From Pseudomonadota bacterium (GTDB lineage: Bacteria > Pseudomonadota > Alphaproteobacteria > Micropepsales > Micropepsaceae): a stretch of DNA of 64,000 nt. Where the stretch lies: assembly GCA_021804785.1 (NCBI GenBank), contig JAJZGY010000008.1:1-64000 (forward strand), in the 5' to 3' direction. The translations under genes and the position numbers were made by a program. The notes under the pieces were generated by a model, which worked only from the letters and a program-made list of their open reading frames with translations, was not told where the DNA came from and made no database searches. Positions 45,168 through 54,089 of this stretch are shown here, in pieces; the first letter of the stretch is position 1; every line of letters begins with the position of its first letter.

Positions 45168-47006
45168 ATGAATGCTATGGCCATACTGACCTCACTGCGT
45201 ACCGCCCGCGATGGTGGCTACCCTGACGAACTGCGCGAGCATCTGCGGCGCTTCGGGCTCCTTGATGCTGTTGGCGACGTGGCTCTCGGCCGGCTCCTGT
45301 CCGAGGCCAGCTGGTTCGGCCTGCCAGGAGGGGTGACGCTCACCCGCGATGGTGAAAATAGTCAAGCGCTCTTTCTGGTCATAACCGGTTGTCTTGGTGT
45401 TTTTGTCGAAGATGATGACGGCAGCCGACGATTGGTCGCTCATATTCCGGCAGGGGAAACCGTGGGCGAGATGAGCCTCATTTCCGGGGAACCCCATTCG
45501 GCAGCGTTGGTGGCATTGCGTGACACCGAGTTGCTGCGGGTTGATGCACGGAGCTTTGACACGCTTATCGCTCGTCATCCACGGGTCATGCTCAACCTGA
45601 TGCGGATCTTGGTGCGTCGTCTGCGCGCTACCACGCAGCGTGGACACGACAATGCACGACCAAAATCTTTTGCCATTGTGCCTTTGCAGGAAGGCCTGGA
45701 GGGTGAAAATATTGCGGCCCGCCTTGCTGTGGCGTTGGGCGAGATGGGTTCAAATGCTGCAGTTGTTGATGCTTCTGCTGCCAGCAAGAGCGCAGATGAG
45801 CTAAACGCATTTGAGGCCAGCCATGACATTGTGTTCTATCGTGGCGACACACCGGATGGGGCTTGGACTCATTTGTGTTTGCGGCAAGCCGATCGGGTCC
45901 TGCTCCTTGCGCGTGCCGATCAGCCCTTGCCGCTGCGCCCGCTTGATGTTCCTGCTGCCAAGACTCGTGTGGGGGGCCTGCCTGAATTACTTCTTCTGCA
46001 CTCCAATGGCGGCACGCGCGGCCTGCCGGAACATTTTACGCTGAAAAGTCGCCTCTTTGAGACCCATCATCACGTTCGTCTGGGGCAGCCGGACGATATT
46101 CGCCGTCTGGCCCGGTTTATCTCAGGCCGTGCCGTTGGCCTCGTACTCGCCGGTGGTGGCGCGAGGGGCTTTGCCCATATTGGTGTGTTGAAGGCCTTGG
46201 CTGAGCAGCGGGTTCCGTTCGATCATTTGGGGGGAACCTCGATGGGCGCGATTATTGCCGCTGGGGTTGCCATGGAGTGGAGCCTTGAAGAGCTGGCTAC
46301 GCGCATGCGTCATGCCTTTGTAGAAGCCAACCCCCTGTCCGATTTTACCCTGCCTCTGATTGCCATGGTTCGCGGTCGCAAAGTCTCTAATCTGCTGCAT
46401 GAGCATTTTGGCGACATTCGCATTGAAGAATTGGCTAAGCCGTTCTTTTGCGTATCCTCTGACCTAACGACAGGGCGTATTCATGTTCATCGTCAGGGTC
46501 TGCTGTGGCGCGCCCTGCGTGCGAGTGTTGCATTGCCCGGCATTTTGCCCCCGGTCACCCAGCACGGCCATCTTTTGGTCGATGGAGGGGTAATGAACAA
46601 TCTGCCTGTTGATGTCATGGCGCAAAGCCGCCATGGACCGATCATTGCGTCGGATGTCACAGGTGAAGTTGATCTGCACGCGACTGACGAACGTTACGGC
46701 GAGCGACCCTGGTGGTGGCTGATCAGCCAACGCATGCGCGGTACTCCATCGATTATCTCAATCCTTATGCGATCTGGCACCGTTGGTTCAGAGGCACAGC
46801 GAAGGATCGTGCGCGAACAAGCTGACTATTTGTTCGAGCCTCCGTTGGCGGAGGTAGGGCTTCGCGACTGGAAGAAGTTCGATCGCGCGATTGCTGAGGG
46901 CTATGCACATGCCAGCACGCGCATCGAGCAGCAAGGCGTGCCGCTGACCGACGCATGGAGTGACGGGCCGGCGGTCTCCCTGCAGCAGCCGTTGGCCACA
47001 CTGTAG
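45168..47006 (+). CDS. Cyclic-nucleotide-binding patatin-like phospholipase
   Basis: Protein of 612 residues of the neuropathy-target-esterase-like class. An N-terminal cyclic-nucleotide-binding domain (about residues 25-145, with LVAHIPAGETVGEMSLISGEPHS) is followed by a central segment (about 165-310) like a degenerate ParA/MinD domain without a Walker A loop. The C-terminal patatin domain has GGGARGFAHIGVLKAL near residue 326, the GTSMGA nucleophile serine near 355 and DGGVMNNLPVD near 471. It likely hydrolyses phospholipids or lysophospholipids at the membrane. Whether the N-domain binds a nucleotide is unknown. Confidence 0.9.
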   Translation: MNAMAILTSLRTARDGGYPDELREHLRRFGLLDAVGDVALGRLLSEASWFGLPGGVTLTRDGENSQALFLVITGCLGVFVEDDDGSRRLVAHIPAGETVGEMSLISGEPHSAALVALRDTELLRVDARSFDTLIARHPRVMLNLMRILVRRLRATTQRGHDNARPKSFAIVPLQEGLEGENIAARLAVALGEMGSNAAVVDASAASKSADELNAFEASHDIVFYRGDTPDGAWTHLCLRQADRVLLLARADQPLPLRPLDVPAAKTRVGGLPELLLLHSNGGTRGLPEHFTLKSRLFETHHHVRLGQPDDIRRLARFISGRAVGLVLAGGGARGFAHIGVLKALAEQRVPFDHLGGTSMGAIIAAGVAMEWSLEELATRMRHAFVEANPLSDFTLPLIAMVRGRKVSNLLHEHFGDIRIEELAKPFFCVSSDLTTGRIHVHRQGLLWRALRASVALPGILPPVTQHGHLLVDGGVMNNLPVDVMAQSRHGPIIASDVTGEVDLHATDERYGERPWWWLISQRMRGTPSIISILMRSGTVGSEAQRRIVREQADYLFEPPLAEVGLRDWKKFDRAIAEGYAHASTRIEQQGVPLTDAWSDGPAVSLQQPLATL

Positions 47007-47498
47007 TTCCACGCTCCGGCATCATAAAGCAAGGCGCCCGCAGCTGATCTTGAGGCTGGCGGGATTAGGTCGCTGGGCGCAGCTACCCGCTTGTCGGAGT
47101 GCAGCCTGCGTGGGCTTCTCCATGCATCGGGGTGCCAAAGGCTCAACGCAGACCGGGCACCAGGGCTTGTTGCGTGCGGGGGCAAGGATGTTACTTGGCA
47201 CGGACCAAGGGTTCTGCACGCCAGACCTATTCCAAGGCATGAACGCAACGATCGGCCCGGTCGGCGGAACAGAGGGCTGCAGGAAAGCCCCTTTGCGACC
47301 GCCGGGCGTCGCTGCTGGACGTCCGAAGCGGCTTCGTCCTGCTGGATGTGAGAGGTGAAAAGGGGGCTGACGGCAATTTTTTAATTTTGAAAGAAAATTA
47401 CTGTAAGCGTACACTAACTTTATCGCCAAGAAATTTAAAGCTGCCCGCCGCATCAGTCTGGGCTAGCGTCCCGCCAGAAGCCCTTCTTGTGAGTCACC
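47007..47498. other. Intergenic region upstream of ggt
   Basis: No gene is supported in these 492 bp between two plus-strand genes; several open frames on both strands lack motifs and overlap each other. The last 120 bp turn AT-rich and hold the promoter listed next. Confidence 0.45.
47387..47415 (+). promoter_or_regulatory. Sigma-70-type promoter upstream of ggt
   Basis: TTGAAA (47387-47392) and TACACT (47410-47415) are separated by exactly 17 bp in an AT-rich stretch of an otherwise GC-rich region, about 85 bp before the ggt start. This is a good match to a vegetative promoter. No operator is obvious. Confidence 0.5.
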
Positions 47499-49253
47499 AT
47501 GTCCCGTATTGCCGTGTTTATGAGTGCCGGACTTCTGGCCGTGGCCGGCCTGTCGCCTCTCGTGAATGCCGGTCAGGCAAGTGTCTTTGACCAGGTTGGT
47601 GCGATCACCTCCCGCGCCGCGCTGGCCAAAGATCGGCCGGTCGTGGCACCGCACGCGATGGTGGTAACTGCGCAGCATTACGCCACCGAAGCAGGGCTGG
47701 AGATCCTTAAGAAGGGCGGCAATGCCATCGATGCGGCTGTGGCCACAGGCTATGCTCTCGCGGTTGTTGACCCGTGCTGCGGCAATATCGGCGGCGGCGG
47801 CTTCATGACCATCCACCTCGCCAATGGCCGGAACCTTTTTCTGGACTTTCGTGAAAAGGCACCGCTCAAAGCCACGCCCACCATGTATCAGGACGCCCAC
47901 GGCAATGTGGTTCCTGGTCTCAGCACCAAATCCTGGCTGTCCATAGGCGTGCCAGGTACCGTAATGGGTCTTAATGAAGCCCTGGCGCGCTATGGTACAA
48001 TGAGCAGGGCGGAAGTGATGGCGCCTGCGATCCGTTTGGCGCGGGAGGGTTTTGTTCTTGCGTCTGCGGACGTAAAACGTCTTGACAGCCATGCGGCTGT
48101 ATTTGCCAAAGAACCCAACGTGGCAGCTACCTTTTTGAATCACGGTAAGCTGTACAAGGTTGGCGAGACCCTGAAACAGCCACAACTTGCCCACACGCTC
48201 GAGCTGATCGCCAAGGGAGGCGACGCGGTCTACTATCGTGGTCCGATAGCACACTCCATTGTGGCCGCGAGCAAGCAGCACGGAGGCATTCTCAGCCTGC
48301 AGGATTTTGCCGATTATACCGTGAACTGGGAAAAGCCGGTCAGCTGCGACTACAGAGGGTACACGATCGAGTCTGCGCCTCCGCCGAGTTCGGGCGGGAC
48401 AACGATGTGCGAAATCCTGCAAATCATCAAACCCTATCCGTTTGCCAAATGGGGCTATGCCTCTGTGCCGGCAACGCATTATCTTGTTGAAGCTGAACGG
48501 CGAGCCTTTGCCGATCGTAACTCCGAGCTTGGAGATCCGGCGTTCGTGCACAATCCGGTAGCCAGACTCATTTCCCCTGCACATGCCGCCAGGCTGAGGG
48601 CCAGCATCAAAGCCGATGCTGCAACACCCTCATCCGCCATCAAGGGTTTCAGCGGCGCCCAGGAAGGCACCGACACCACGCATTTCTCGGTGGTGGACGC
48701 CCAAGGAAATGCAGTGTCCACGACCTACACGCTGAATTTTCTTTTTGGCAACAGTAAAATTGCCGGAAACACCGGATTTTTCCTCAATGATGAGATGGAC
48801 GATTTTACTTCCAAACCTGGTTTTCCCAATGGCTATGGCTTGGTGCAGGGCAAGGTCAATGAGATTGAGCCGGGCAAGCGACCTCTTAGCTCGATGACCC
48901 CGACGATCGTCCTGCGTCATGGCCGCCTGTTCATGGTTACTGGTAGTCCTGGTGGCTCAACGATCATATCGACCGTATTGGAAAGCATTCTCAATGTGGT
49001 CGACTTCCATATGAACATGAAGCAGGCTGTCGACGCGCCGCGGATACACCAGCAGTGGCTTCCCGATGTCGTATATGTCGAGCCCGGCTATTTGACTGCG
49101 TCTAGCCGCGCCGCACTCGAGAAAATGGGCTATCACTTCCGCATCATCCCCTCTATGGGTGCCGATGAAGCGATCTTAAGATCGCCACGCACAGGAATAC
49201 TCGAGGGCGCCAACGACGCACGCCGCCGGGCCGGGCTCGCTGCTGGCTATTGA
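47499..49253 (+). CDS. ggt: Gamma-glutamyltransferase
   Basis: Periplasmic Ntn-hydrolase that removes or transfers the gamma-glutamyl group of glutathione. It is made as a 584-residue precursor with a signal sequence (FMSAGLLAVAGLSPLVNA) and cuts itself before the catalytic Thr in GTDTTHFSVVDAQGNAVS near residue 388. The family blocks GGNAIDAAVATGYALAVV and NIGGGGFMTIHLANGR, the PPPSSGGTTMCEIL and the MTPTIVLRHGRLFMVTGSPGGSTI in the small subunit are all present. The first part corresponds to the large subunit. The ChaC gene at 54082 acts on the same molecule class. Confidence 0.95.
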   Translation: MSRIAVFMSAGLLAVAGLSPLVNAGQASVFDQVGAITSRAALAKDRPVVAPHAMVVTAQHYATEAGLEILKKGGNAIDAAVATGYALAVVDPCCGNIGGGGFMTIHLANGRNLFLDFREKAPLKATPTMYQDAHGNVVPGLSTKSWLSIGVPGTVMGLNEALARYGTMSRAEVMAPAIRLAREGFVLASADVKRLDSHAAVFAKEPNVAATFLNHGKLYKVGETLKQPQLAHTLELIAKGGDAVYYRGPIAHSIVAASKQHGGILSLQDFADYTVNWEKPVSCDYRGYTIESAPPPSSGGTTMCEILQIIKPYPFAKWGYASVPATHYLVEAERRAFADRNSELGDPAFVHNPVARLISPAHAARLRASIKADAATPSSAIKGFSGAQEGTDTTHFSVVDAQGNAVSTTYTLNFLFGNSKIAGNTGFFLNDEMDDFTSKPGFPNGYGLVQGKVNEIEPGKRPLSSMTPTIVLRHGRLFMVTGSPGGSTIISTVLESILNVVDFHMNMKQAVDAPRIHQQWLPDVVYVEPGYLTASSRAALEKMGYHFRIIPSMGADEAILRSPRTGILEGANDARRRAGLAAGY

Positions 49254-49316
49254 GCGGGTGTTTTGCTGGCCCCTTGGCGAGGGCCTGCGGGTAGAGAAAT
49301 CGAGCGGAGAGACAAT

Positions 49317-50174
49317 ATGGCAATCAAGTATGACGAACTGATGCAAACCAGGGTTCAAGGATTGAAGGCCTCCTATGGCGATCGGGAAACCATGCTTTAC
49401 GCCCTCGGTATTGGCTTTGGCCGGGATCCCCTGAATAGCGCGGAGCTGCCATTCGTTTACGAAAACCGCTTGACCGCGGTCCCTACCATGGCGACCGTCA
49501 TCGGTTGGGGCGCCAGCGGCGTGATGAGCAAGTCAGGCATCAATTATCTGATGGTGGTGCATGGCGAACAGCGTTTGACGCTTCACAAGCCGCTACCCAG
49601 CGCAGTCGATGTGGTGATGGATGAGCGGGTTGTCGGAGTTTGGGACAAGGGCGAAGGCAAGGGTGCGATCGTTGTCACCGAGCGTACCATCAGTCAGGCA
49701 GTTGGTGGCGAGCGCCTATGTACTCTAATGTCTACAATATTTGCACGCGGCGACGGTGGCTTTGGCGGACCAAAGGATGGTGCCCCGGCACCTCACGCAC
49801 TGCCCGAACGGGCGCCTGATGTGGTTCATGCTTGTGACACCCGGCCTGATCAGGCCCTGCTTTATGCGCTGTCGGGTGACCGCAATCCGCTGCATCGCGA
49901 TCCAGACATCGCCAAAATGGCGGGTTTTCCCCGCCCGATCCTGCACGGGCTTTGCACCTATGGCACCGCCTGCCGGGCGGTGCTGACAGCCATGTGCAAC
50001 TACGATGCGGCTGGGATTACGGGTTTCGACGTGCGCTTCTCGTCTCCAGTGTTTCCAGGTGAAACGATTGTCACCGAGATGTGGCGGGATGGCGCGGTGA
50101 TATCTTTCCGGGCCAAGGTCAAGGAACGCGACGTCGTGGTTCTCAACAATGGCAAATGCACTCTTGCAAGCTGA
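49317..50174 (+). CDS. MaoC/hotdog-type enoyl-CoA hydratase
   Basis: Double-hotdog hydratase of 285 residues, resembling hydratase 2 of peroxisomal multifunctional enzyme and its bacterial homologues. The N-terminal pseudo-domain (YALGIGFGRDPLNSAELPFVYE) and the C-terminal active half with ALSGDRNPLHRDPDIAKMAGFPRPILHGLCTYG, in which the D and H of the NPLHxD motif form the catalytic dyad, are both seen. Probably hydrates 2-enoyl-CoA (R-specific). The ATG at 49317 has GGAGA upstream; the frame extends to 49263 without support. It overlaps the next gene by 26 bp. Confidence 0.9.
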   Translation: MAIKYDELMQTRVQGLKASYGDRETMLYALGIGFGRDPLNSAELPFVYENRLTAVPTMATVIGWGASGVMSKSGINYLMVVHGEQRLTLHKPLPSAVDVVMDERVVGVWDKGEGKGAIVVTERTISQAVGGERLCTLMSTIFARGDGGFGGPKDGAPAPHALPERAPDVVHACDTRPDQALLYALSGDRNPLHRDPDIAKMAGFPRPILHGLCTYGTACRAVLTAMCNYDAAGITGFDVRFSSPVFPGETIVTEMWRDGAVISFRAKVKERDVVVLNNGKCTLAS

Positions 50175-51246
50175 CGAGGATCCAGTTTTTCGGGGTAAAA
50201 CCCTCCTGGCAGAGGGGCGCTTTGGCGATGTCATCGACACGCTTCTCCCGCTTTTGCAGCAGGGGCGCGGAGGGCTTCTGGCAAGGACTTTGCTGACACG
50301 AGCGCTCCTGGGAGCTGGCGAGGTAGAACGGGCACTCATTCTGGCCAGGGATACCACGCAGCTTTATCCTGGTGCAGCAGTTGTGTCCTTGTCGCTCGGG
50401 GAGGCCTTGCTGGCGTCCGGCAAGCCAGCTTTGGCCATTGCCGAGTTCCAGCGCGCGCTGCGTTGTGACCCTGATCTGGATGAAGCAAGGTTTATGCTTG
50501 GTTCCGCTTGGCTCCAGGCGGGGGAAGGTGGGCGCGCGCTTGCGGAATTTTCCTCATTGCATACTTACGAGCCTGCCGCCGTTCTCGACCAGAAAATCGC
50601 CGAAGCAAACGCCATGCTGCAGGCGCCGCGAGCCAATGCGCGCTATGTGCAGCACCTCTTCGATCAATTCAGTACCGACTACGACGCCCGCATGCTGGGA
50701 TCACTGGCCTATCGGGCACCAGAAATCCTGCGGGATCTATTCGCACTCGTCGTCCCCGGACGCAACGGCTTGGAGGTCCTTGACCTTGGCTGTGGTACCG
50801 GCCTTGTCGGTGCCGCATTTGCCGATATTGCCGCCCGGATTGATGGAATTGATCTTTCGCCGCAGATGATCGCAAAGGCGCGAGATCGTGGTCTTTACGC
50901 TAACCTTGCGGTCGCCGATATTGAGTCCTTTCTCGTCTCGGATGGTCACACCTATGACCTCATTTTGGCGGCGGATACGCTCGTCTACCTGGGTGATCTG
51001 GCGCCCACACTGGGAGGTGTGAGCGGCAGGCTCAAGCCAGGCGGCTTTTTTCTCTTTACCGTGGAAAAGGCTGAGGGGCGGGGGTTCGAGCTGGGACCGA
51101 AGCGGCGCTGGCGTCATGCGGAAGAATATTTGCGTGCCGTCGCGGCCGATGCCGGTCTTGATCTTGCTGGCTTCCTCGCGGCAAGTCCGCGCAACGAGGC
51201 GAGCCTGCCGGTCGACGGCTTCGCTGTGGCGTTGTGCGCGCGCTGA
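50149..51246 (+). CDS. TPR-containing class I methyltransferase
   Basis: Protein of 365 residues. The N-terminal 150 residues are TPR-like helices (LLTRALLGAGEVERALILARD, LASGKPALAIAEFQRALRCDPDLDEARFMLG). The C-terminal half is an S-adenosylmethionine-dependent methyltransferase with motif I VLDLGCGTGLVGAAF and GIDLSPQMIAKARDRGLY, ending VDGFAVALCAR. It resembles the NDUFAF5/BioC-like and other methyltransferases that carry TPRs; the target is unknown. It overlaps the hydratase gene by 26 bp, so its translation is likely coupled. Confidence 0.85.
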   Translation: MANALLQADEDPVFRGKTLLAEGRFGDVIDTLLPLLQQGRGGLLARTLLTRALLGAGEVERALILARDTTQLYPGAAVVSLSLGEALLASGKPALAIAEFQRALRCDPDLDEARFMLGSAWLQAGEGGRALAEFSSLHTYEPAAVLDQKIAEANAMLQAPRANARYVQHLFDQFSTDYDARMLGSLAYRAPEILRDLFALVVPGRNGLEVLDLGCGTGLVGAAFADIAARIDGIDLSPQMIAKARDRGLYANLAVADIESFLVSDGHTYDLILAADTLVYLGDLAPTLGGVSGRLKPGGFFLFTVEKAEGRGFELGPKRRWRHAEEYLRAVAADAGLDLAGFLAASPRNEASLPVDGFAVALCAR

Positions 51247-51354
51247 AATTCACAGGTAGGCTGTCAGGGACTTTATTATTCGGTAAACTTTGTGCTTTGA
51301 TCACGCCCGTTGGGGCGCGGCAATCCGCGGCCACTCAGGGCAACAGGAGAACGA

Positions 51355-51741
51355 ATGGGTAGCTTGGTTAAAAGGACGGCTTTGGTAGCCGCATTTCTGG
51401 TCGGTGCGTCAACGTCGGTGCTTGCCGCCACCTGCACCGAACCGGTACCTCCGGTTATTGCGGTCAATGGTGCGACTGCGACTGTGCAGCAGATGAAGGA
51501 CGCGATCGCCGACTTCAAGATTTATCAGTCAGCTGCGGATGATTTCCAAAGCTGCATCAGTGCTCAAATTGAGAAGAAAGAGGCAGCTGCGAAGAAGTCG
51601 AGCGACCATAAGCCGATCGATCCGGCGATTCTTTCAGCATTGAATTCGCGTGCCAATGCGGTACAGGCTGAAAAGGAAAAGCTGGGCGGTCAGCTCAATG
51701 CCCAGATTGTGGCCTTCAAGCAGGCGCATCCCGGCAAATAG
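51355..51741 (+). CDS. Small secreted protein of unknown function
   Basis: Protein of 128 residues with a signal sequence (TALVAAFLVGASTSVLAA) and two cysteines in the mature part (ATCTEP and FQSCISA), possibly a disulfide. The rest is helical, Lys/Ala/Gln-rich (KKEAAAKKSSDHKPIDPAIL). I do not recognise it. The ATG at 51355 has CAGGAGA upstream; the frame extends to 51310 without signal character. It is followed by a hairpin at 51767. Confidence 0.72.
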   Translation: MGSLVKRTALVAAFLVGASTSVLAATCTEPVPPVIAVNGATATVQQMKDAIADFKIYQSAADDFQSCISAQIEKKEAAAKKSSDHKPIDPAILSALNSRANAVQAEKEKLGGQLNAQIVAFKQAHPGK

Positions 51742-51766
51742 GTCGAGCGATGGAATAACGTAAATG

Positions 51767-51793
51767 GGCCCGCGGCGCGTCGCGTCGCGGGCC
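51767..51793 (+). terminator. Hairpin after the small secreted protein gene
   Basis: GGCCCGCG (51767-51774) and CGCGGGCC (51786-51793) form a perfect 8-bp stem around an 11-nt GC-rich centre, 26 bp after the stop. It is a good terminator candidate by position, but lacks a T-run. Confidence 0.5.
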
Positions 51794-51830
51794 TAAGCGG
51801 TTGCTCCGCGAATCGGGCTATGCTTTGAGG

Positions 51831-52451
51831 ATGGTGTCGTCCAGCCCCATTAATGCGTCTCGTGCAGAGCGCCGTGCCCGTTCCCGGGAATTTACCCGCG
51901 CGGCGATACTTGCCGCCGCCCGTCAGGTGGCGGTGCGCGAGGGGGCGGCCAATCTCTCTTTGCGAGCCGTTGCCGCCGAAGCCGGTTTTGCGCCGGCGGC
52001 CCTATATGGGTACTTTGCGAACAAGAATGAGCTCCTGATCGCGTTGGCAGCGGAAGATCTCGGGGCAGTGGTGCGAGGCCTTCGTGAGCTACGCGGGGAG
52101 GTTCCGGCGTTAGGCCGGGCGGCGGGCGTGGTTATCGACCTGCTTCGGCACAGTGAAACCATGGCGGCTGGTGCGGCGGCGCTGCCGTCTGCCGGGGGCA
52201 CAGCTGACGCAGAACGCCTGTTTAACGGGCGATTGATCGCGGCATTGCGCGCCCTCGCGGAAGCCTGCGGGACGCCGGATGATAGCCGGCAGGACCAAGC
52301 CGACATTGTGCTGATTGCCGCAGCTCTTACTGGCGTTGCGGTGCTGGCCCGGTCCGGTCGTCTCCAGGCGCTAGGATTTTCCCCGGCGGAGCTGATTGGT
52401 GCGCTCGACCGTCATTTCGCCGCCGGGACGGCTCCGGTCAAGGTATCGTGA
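51831..52451 (+). CDS. TetR-family transcriptional regulator
   Basis: Repressor-type regulator of 206 residues. The N-terminal helix-turn-helix is typical: FTRAAILAAARQVAVREGAANLSLRAVAAEAGFAPAALYGYFANK. A helical C-terminal ligand domain follows (AAGVVIDLLRHSETMAAGA). It precedes the acyl-CoA synthetase gene by about 60 bp on the same strand and may control it and neighbours; the ligand is unknown. Start choice between ATG 51831, GTG 51834 and an upstream TTG is uncertain. Confidence 0.85.
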   Translation: MVSSSPINASRAERRARSREFTRAAILAAARQVAVREGAANLSLRAVAAEAGFAPAALYGYFANKNELLIALAAEDLGAVVRGLRELRGEVPALGRAAGVVIDLLRHSETMAAGAAALPSAGGTADAERLFNGRLIAALRALAEACGTPDDSRQDQADIVLIAAALTGVAVLARSGRLQALGFSPAELIGALDRHFAAGTAPVKVS

Positions 52452-52508
52452 CCTGCCCCAGCGTCAGGCTACGCTTGTGCTTTGACCCGTGCCGCTTCGC
52501 GCGCTTAG

Positions 52509-54089
52509 ATGACGGGGATCACCATTTGTGCAGAGAGGCCATACGTGCATCCTTCCATCTTTGCTGCCAAAACGCCTGACAAGCCTGCCGTCATCATGGC
52601 AGCCAGCGGGCAAACCCTGACCTATCGCGAACTTGACGCCCGCTCGAACCAGGGCGCGCAGCTTTTCCGCGCCCTGGGATTGGAGACAGGCGATGGCATT
52701 GCAGTGTTCGCCGACAATTCGCCCCGCTTCTTTGAGATTTGCTGGGCGGCTCAGCGCGCCGGTCTCTATTATACCTGTATCTCGACGCGTCTGACCGCCC
52801 GTGAAGTCGAGTACATCGTTCGCGACAGTGGCGCCAAGGTTCTGATCGCGAGTCATTCTCTTCACGCAACCGCGTCCGAACTCGTGGAACTTCTGCCTGA
52901 GGTTGACCGATTCATGCTGGGCGGAGTTGTCGAAGGCTATCGTTCTTATGAGGATGCAGTGGCACGGATGCCTGCAGTACCGATTGCCGATCAAACTGCC
53001 GGGGCTGATATGCTCTATTCTTCAGGTACGACCGGACGGCCTAAAGGCGTGCGCCACGCCTTGAGTGGGGAATCAATTGACGCCCCTAGTCCCCTGCTTG
53101 GACTGGTCGTGGCTCTCTTCGGCGCAAGCGAGAATTCGATCTACCTGTCGCCGGCTCCGCTCTATCACGCTGCACCCTTACGCTACTGCATGAGCATGCA
53201 TCGGATTGGTGCCACTGTTGTAGTCATGGAGCATTTTGACGCTGAGGCCGCTCTGGCTGCAATTGAAAAGCACAAGGCCAATATCAGTCAGTGGGTACCG
53301 ACAATGTTCGTACGCATGCTGAAGCTGCCGGAGGAGGTTCGGGTTAAGTATGATGTTTCCTCGATGCGTTCGGCAATCCACGCTGCCGCTCCTTGTCCTG
53401 TTGAGGTTAAGAGGAAGATGATCGAGTGGTGGGGTGAAGTCCTGCATGAGTACTATGCGGGTACAGAGGGAAACGGGTTCTGCTACATCAGTAGCCGCGA
53501 ATGGCTCGCTCATCCAGGATCGGTTGGTCGCTCATTGCTGGGGCCAATACATATTTGTGATGACGATGGTAACGAAGTGCCGAACGGTGAGGAGGGCACA
53601 ATTTATTTCGAAAGCGAGAACCAGTTTGAGTATCACAACGATCCGGAAAAAACGGCCAGTGCTCGCCACCCCCGCCATCCGAATTGGTCAACACTTGGCG
53701 ACGTTGGGCGCCTAGATGATGACGGTTTTCTCTATCTTACCGATCGCAAGGCATTCATGATCATTTCCGGGGGTGTCAATATCTATCCCCAGGAAGCCGA
53801 AAACCTGCTGATTAATCATCCGCAGGTGGCAGATGTTGCGGTTATTGGCGTGCCCAATGAGGAATTCGGTGAGGAGGTGCGAGCTGTCGTACAGCCTGTG
53901 CGCTGGGAAGATGCCGGTCCCGAACTCGCTGATGAACTAATGACGTTCTGCCGTCAGAATCTCGCGAGTATCAAGTGCCCCAGGGCTGTCGATTTTGAGC
54001 GCGAACTGCCGCGCCACCCCACCGGGAAGCTCTACAAGAGACTGATCCGGGATCGTTATTGGGGCAAGAGGAATAGCCGTATTGTCTGA
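52509..54089 (+). CDS. AMP-binding acyl-CoA synthetase
   Basis: ATP-dependent acyl-CoA ligase of 526 residues of the ANL superfamily. It shows the phosphate loop MLYSSGTTGRPKGVRH near residue 172-187, EYYAGTEGNGFCYIS near 320, LGDVGRLDDDGFLYLTDRKAFMIISGGVNIYP near 410 and the C-terminal catalytic Lys in PRHPTGKLYKRLIRD. The family activates a carboxylic acid as an adenylate and passes it to CoA. The nearest relatives are fatty-acid and 2-carboxylate ligases; exact substrate is unknown. It overlaps the ChaC gene by 8 bp. Confidence 0.93.
   Translation: MTGITICAERPYVHPSIFAAKTPDKPAVIMAASGQTLTYRELDARSNQGAQLFRALGLETGDGIAVFADNSPRFFEICWAAQRAGLYYTCISTRLTAREVEYIVRDSGAKVLIASHSLHATASELVELLPEVDRFMLGGVVEGYRSYEDAVARMPAVPIADQTAGADMLYSSGTTGRPKGVRHALSGESIDAPSPLLGLVVALFGASENSIYLSPAPLYHAAPLRYCMSMHRIGATVVVMEHFDAEAALAAIEKHKANISQWVPTMFVRMLKLPEEVRVKYDVSSMRSAIHAAAPCPVEVKRKMIEWWGEVLHEYYAGTEGNGFCYISSREWLAHPGSVGRSLLGPIHICDDDGNEVPNGEEGTIYFESENQFEYHNDPEKTASARHPRHPNWSTLGDVGRLDDDGFLYLTDRKAFMIISGGVNIYPQEAENLLINHPQVADVAVIGVPNEEFGEEVRAVVQPVRWEDAGPELADELMTFCRQNLASIKCPRAVDFERELPRHPTGKLYKRLIRDRYWGKRNSRIV

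Noticed and set aside
47463-48584. 373-codon minus-strand open frame
   Set aside because: Antisense to gamma-glutamyltransferase, with no family motif and shadow-like composition.
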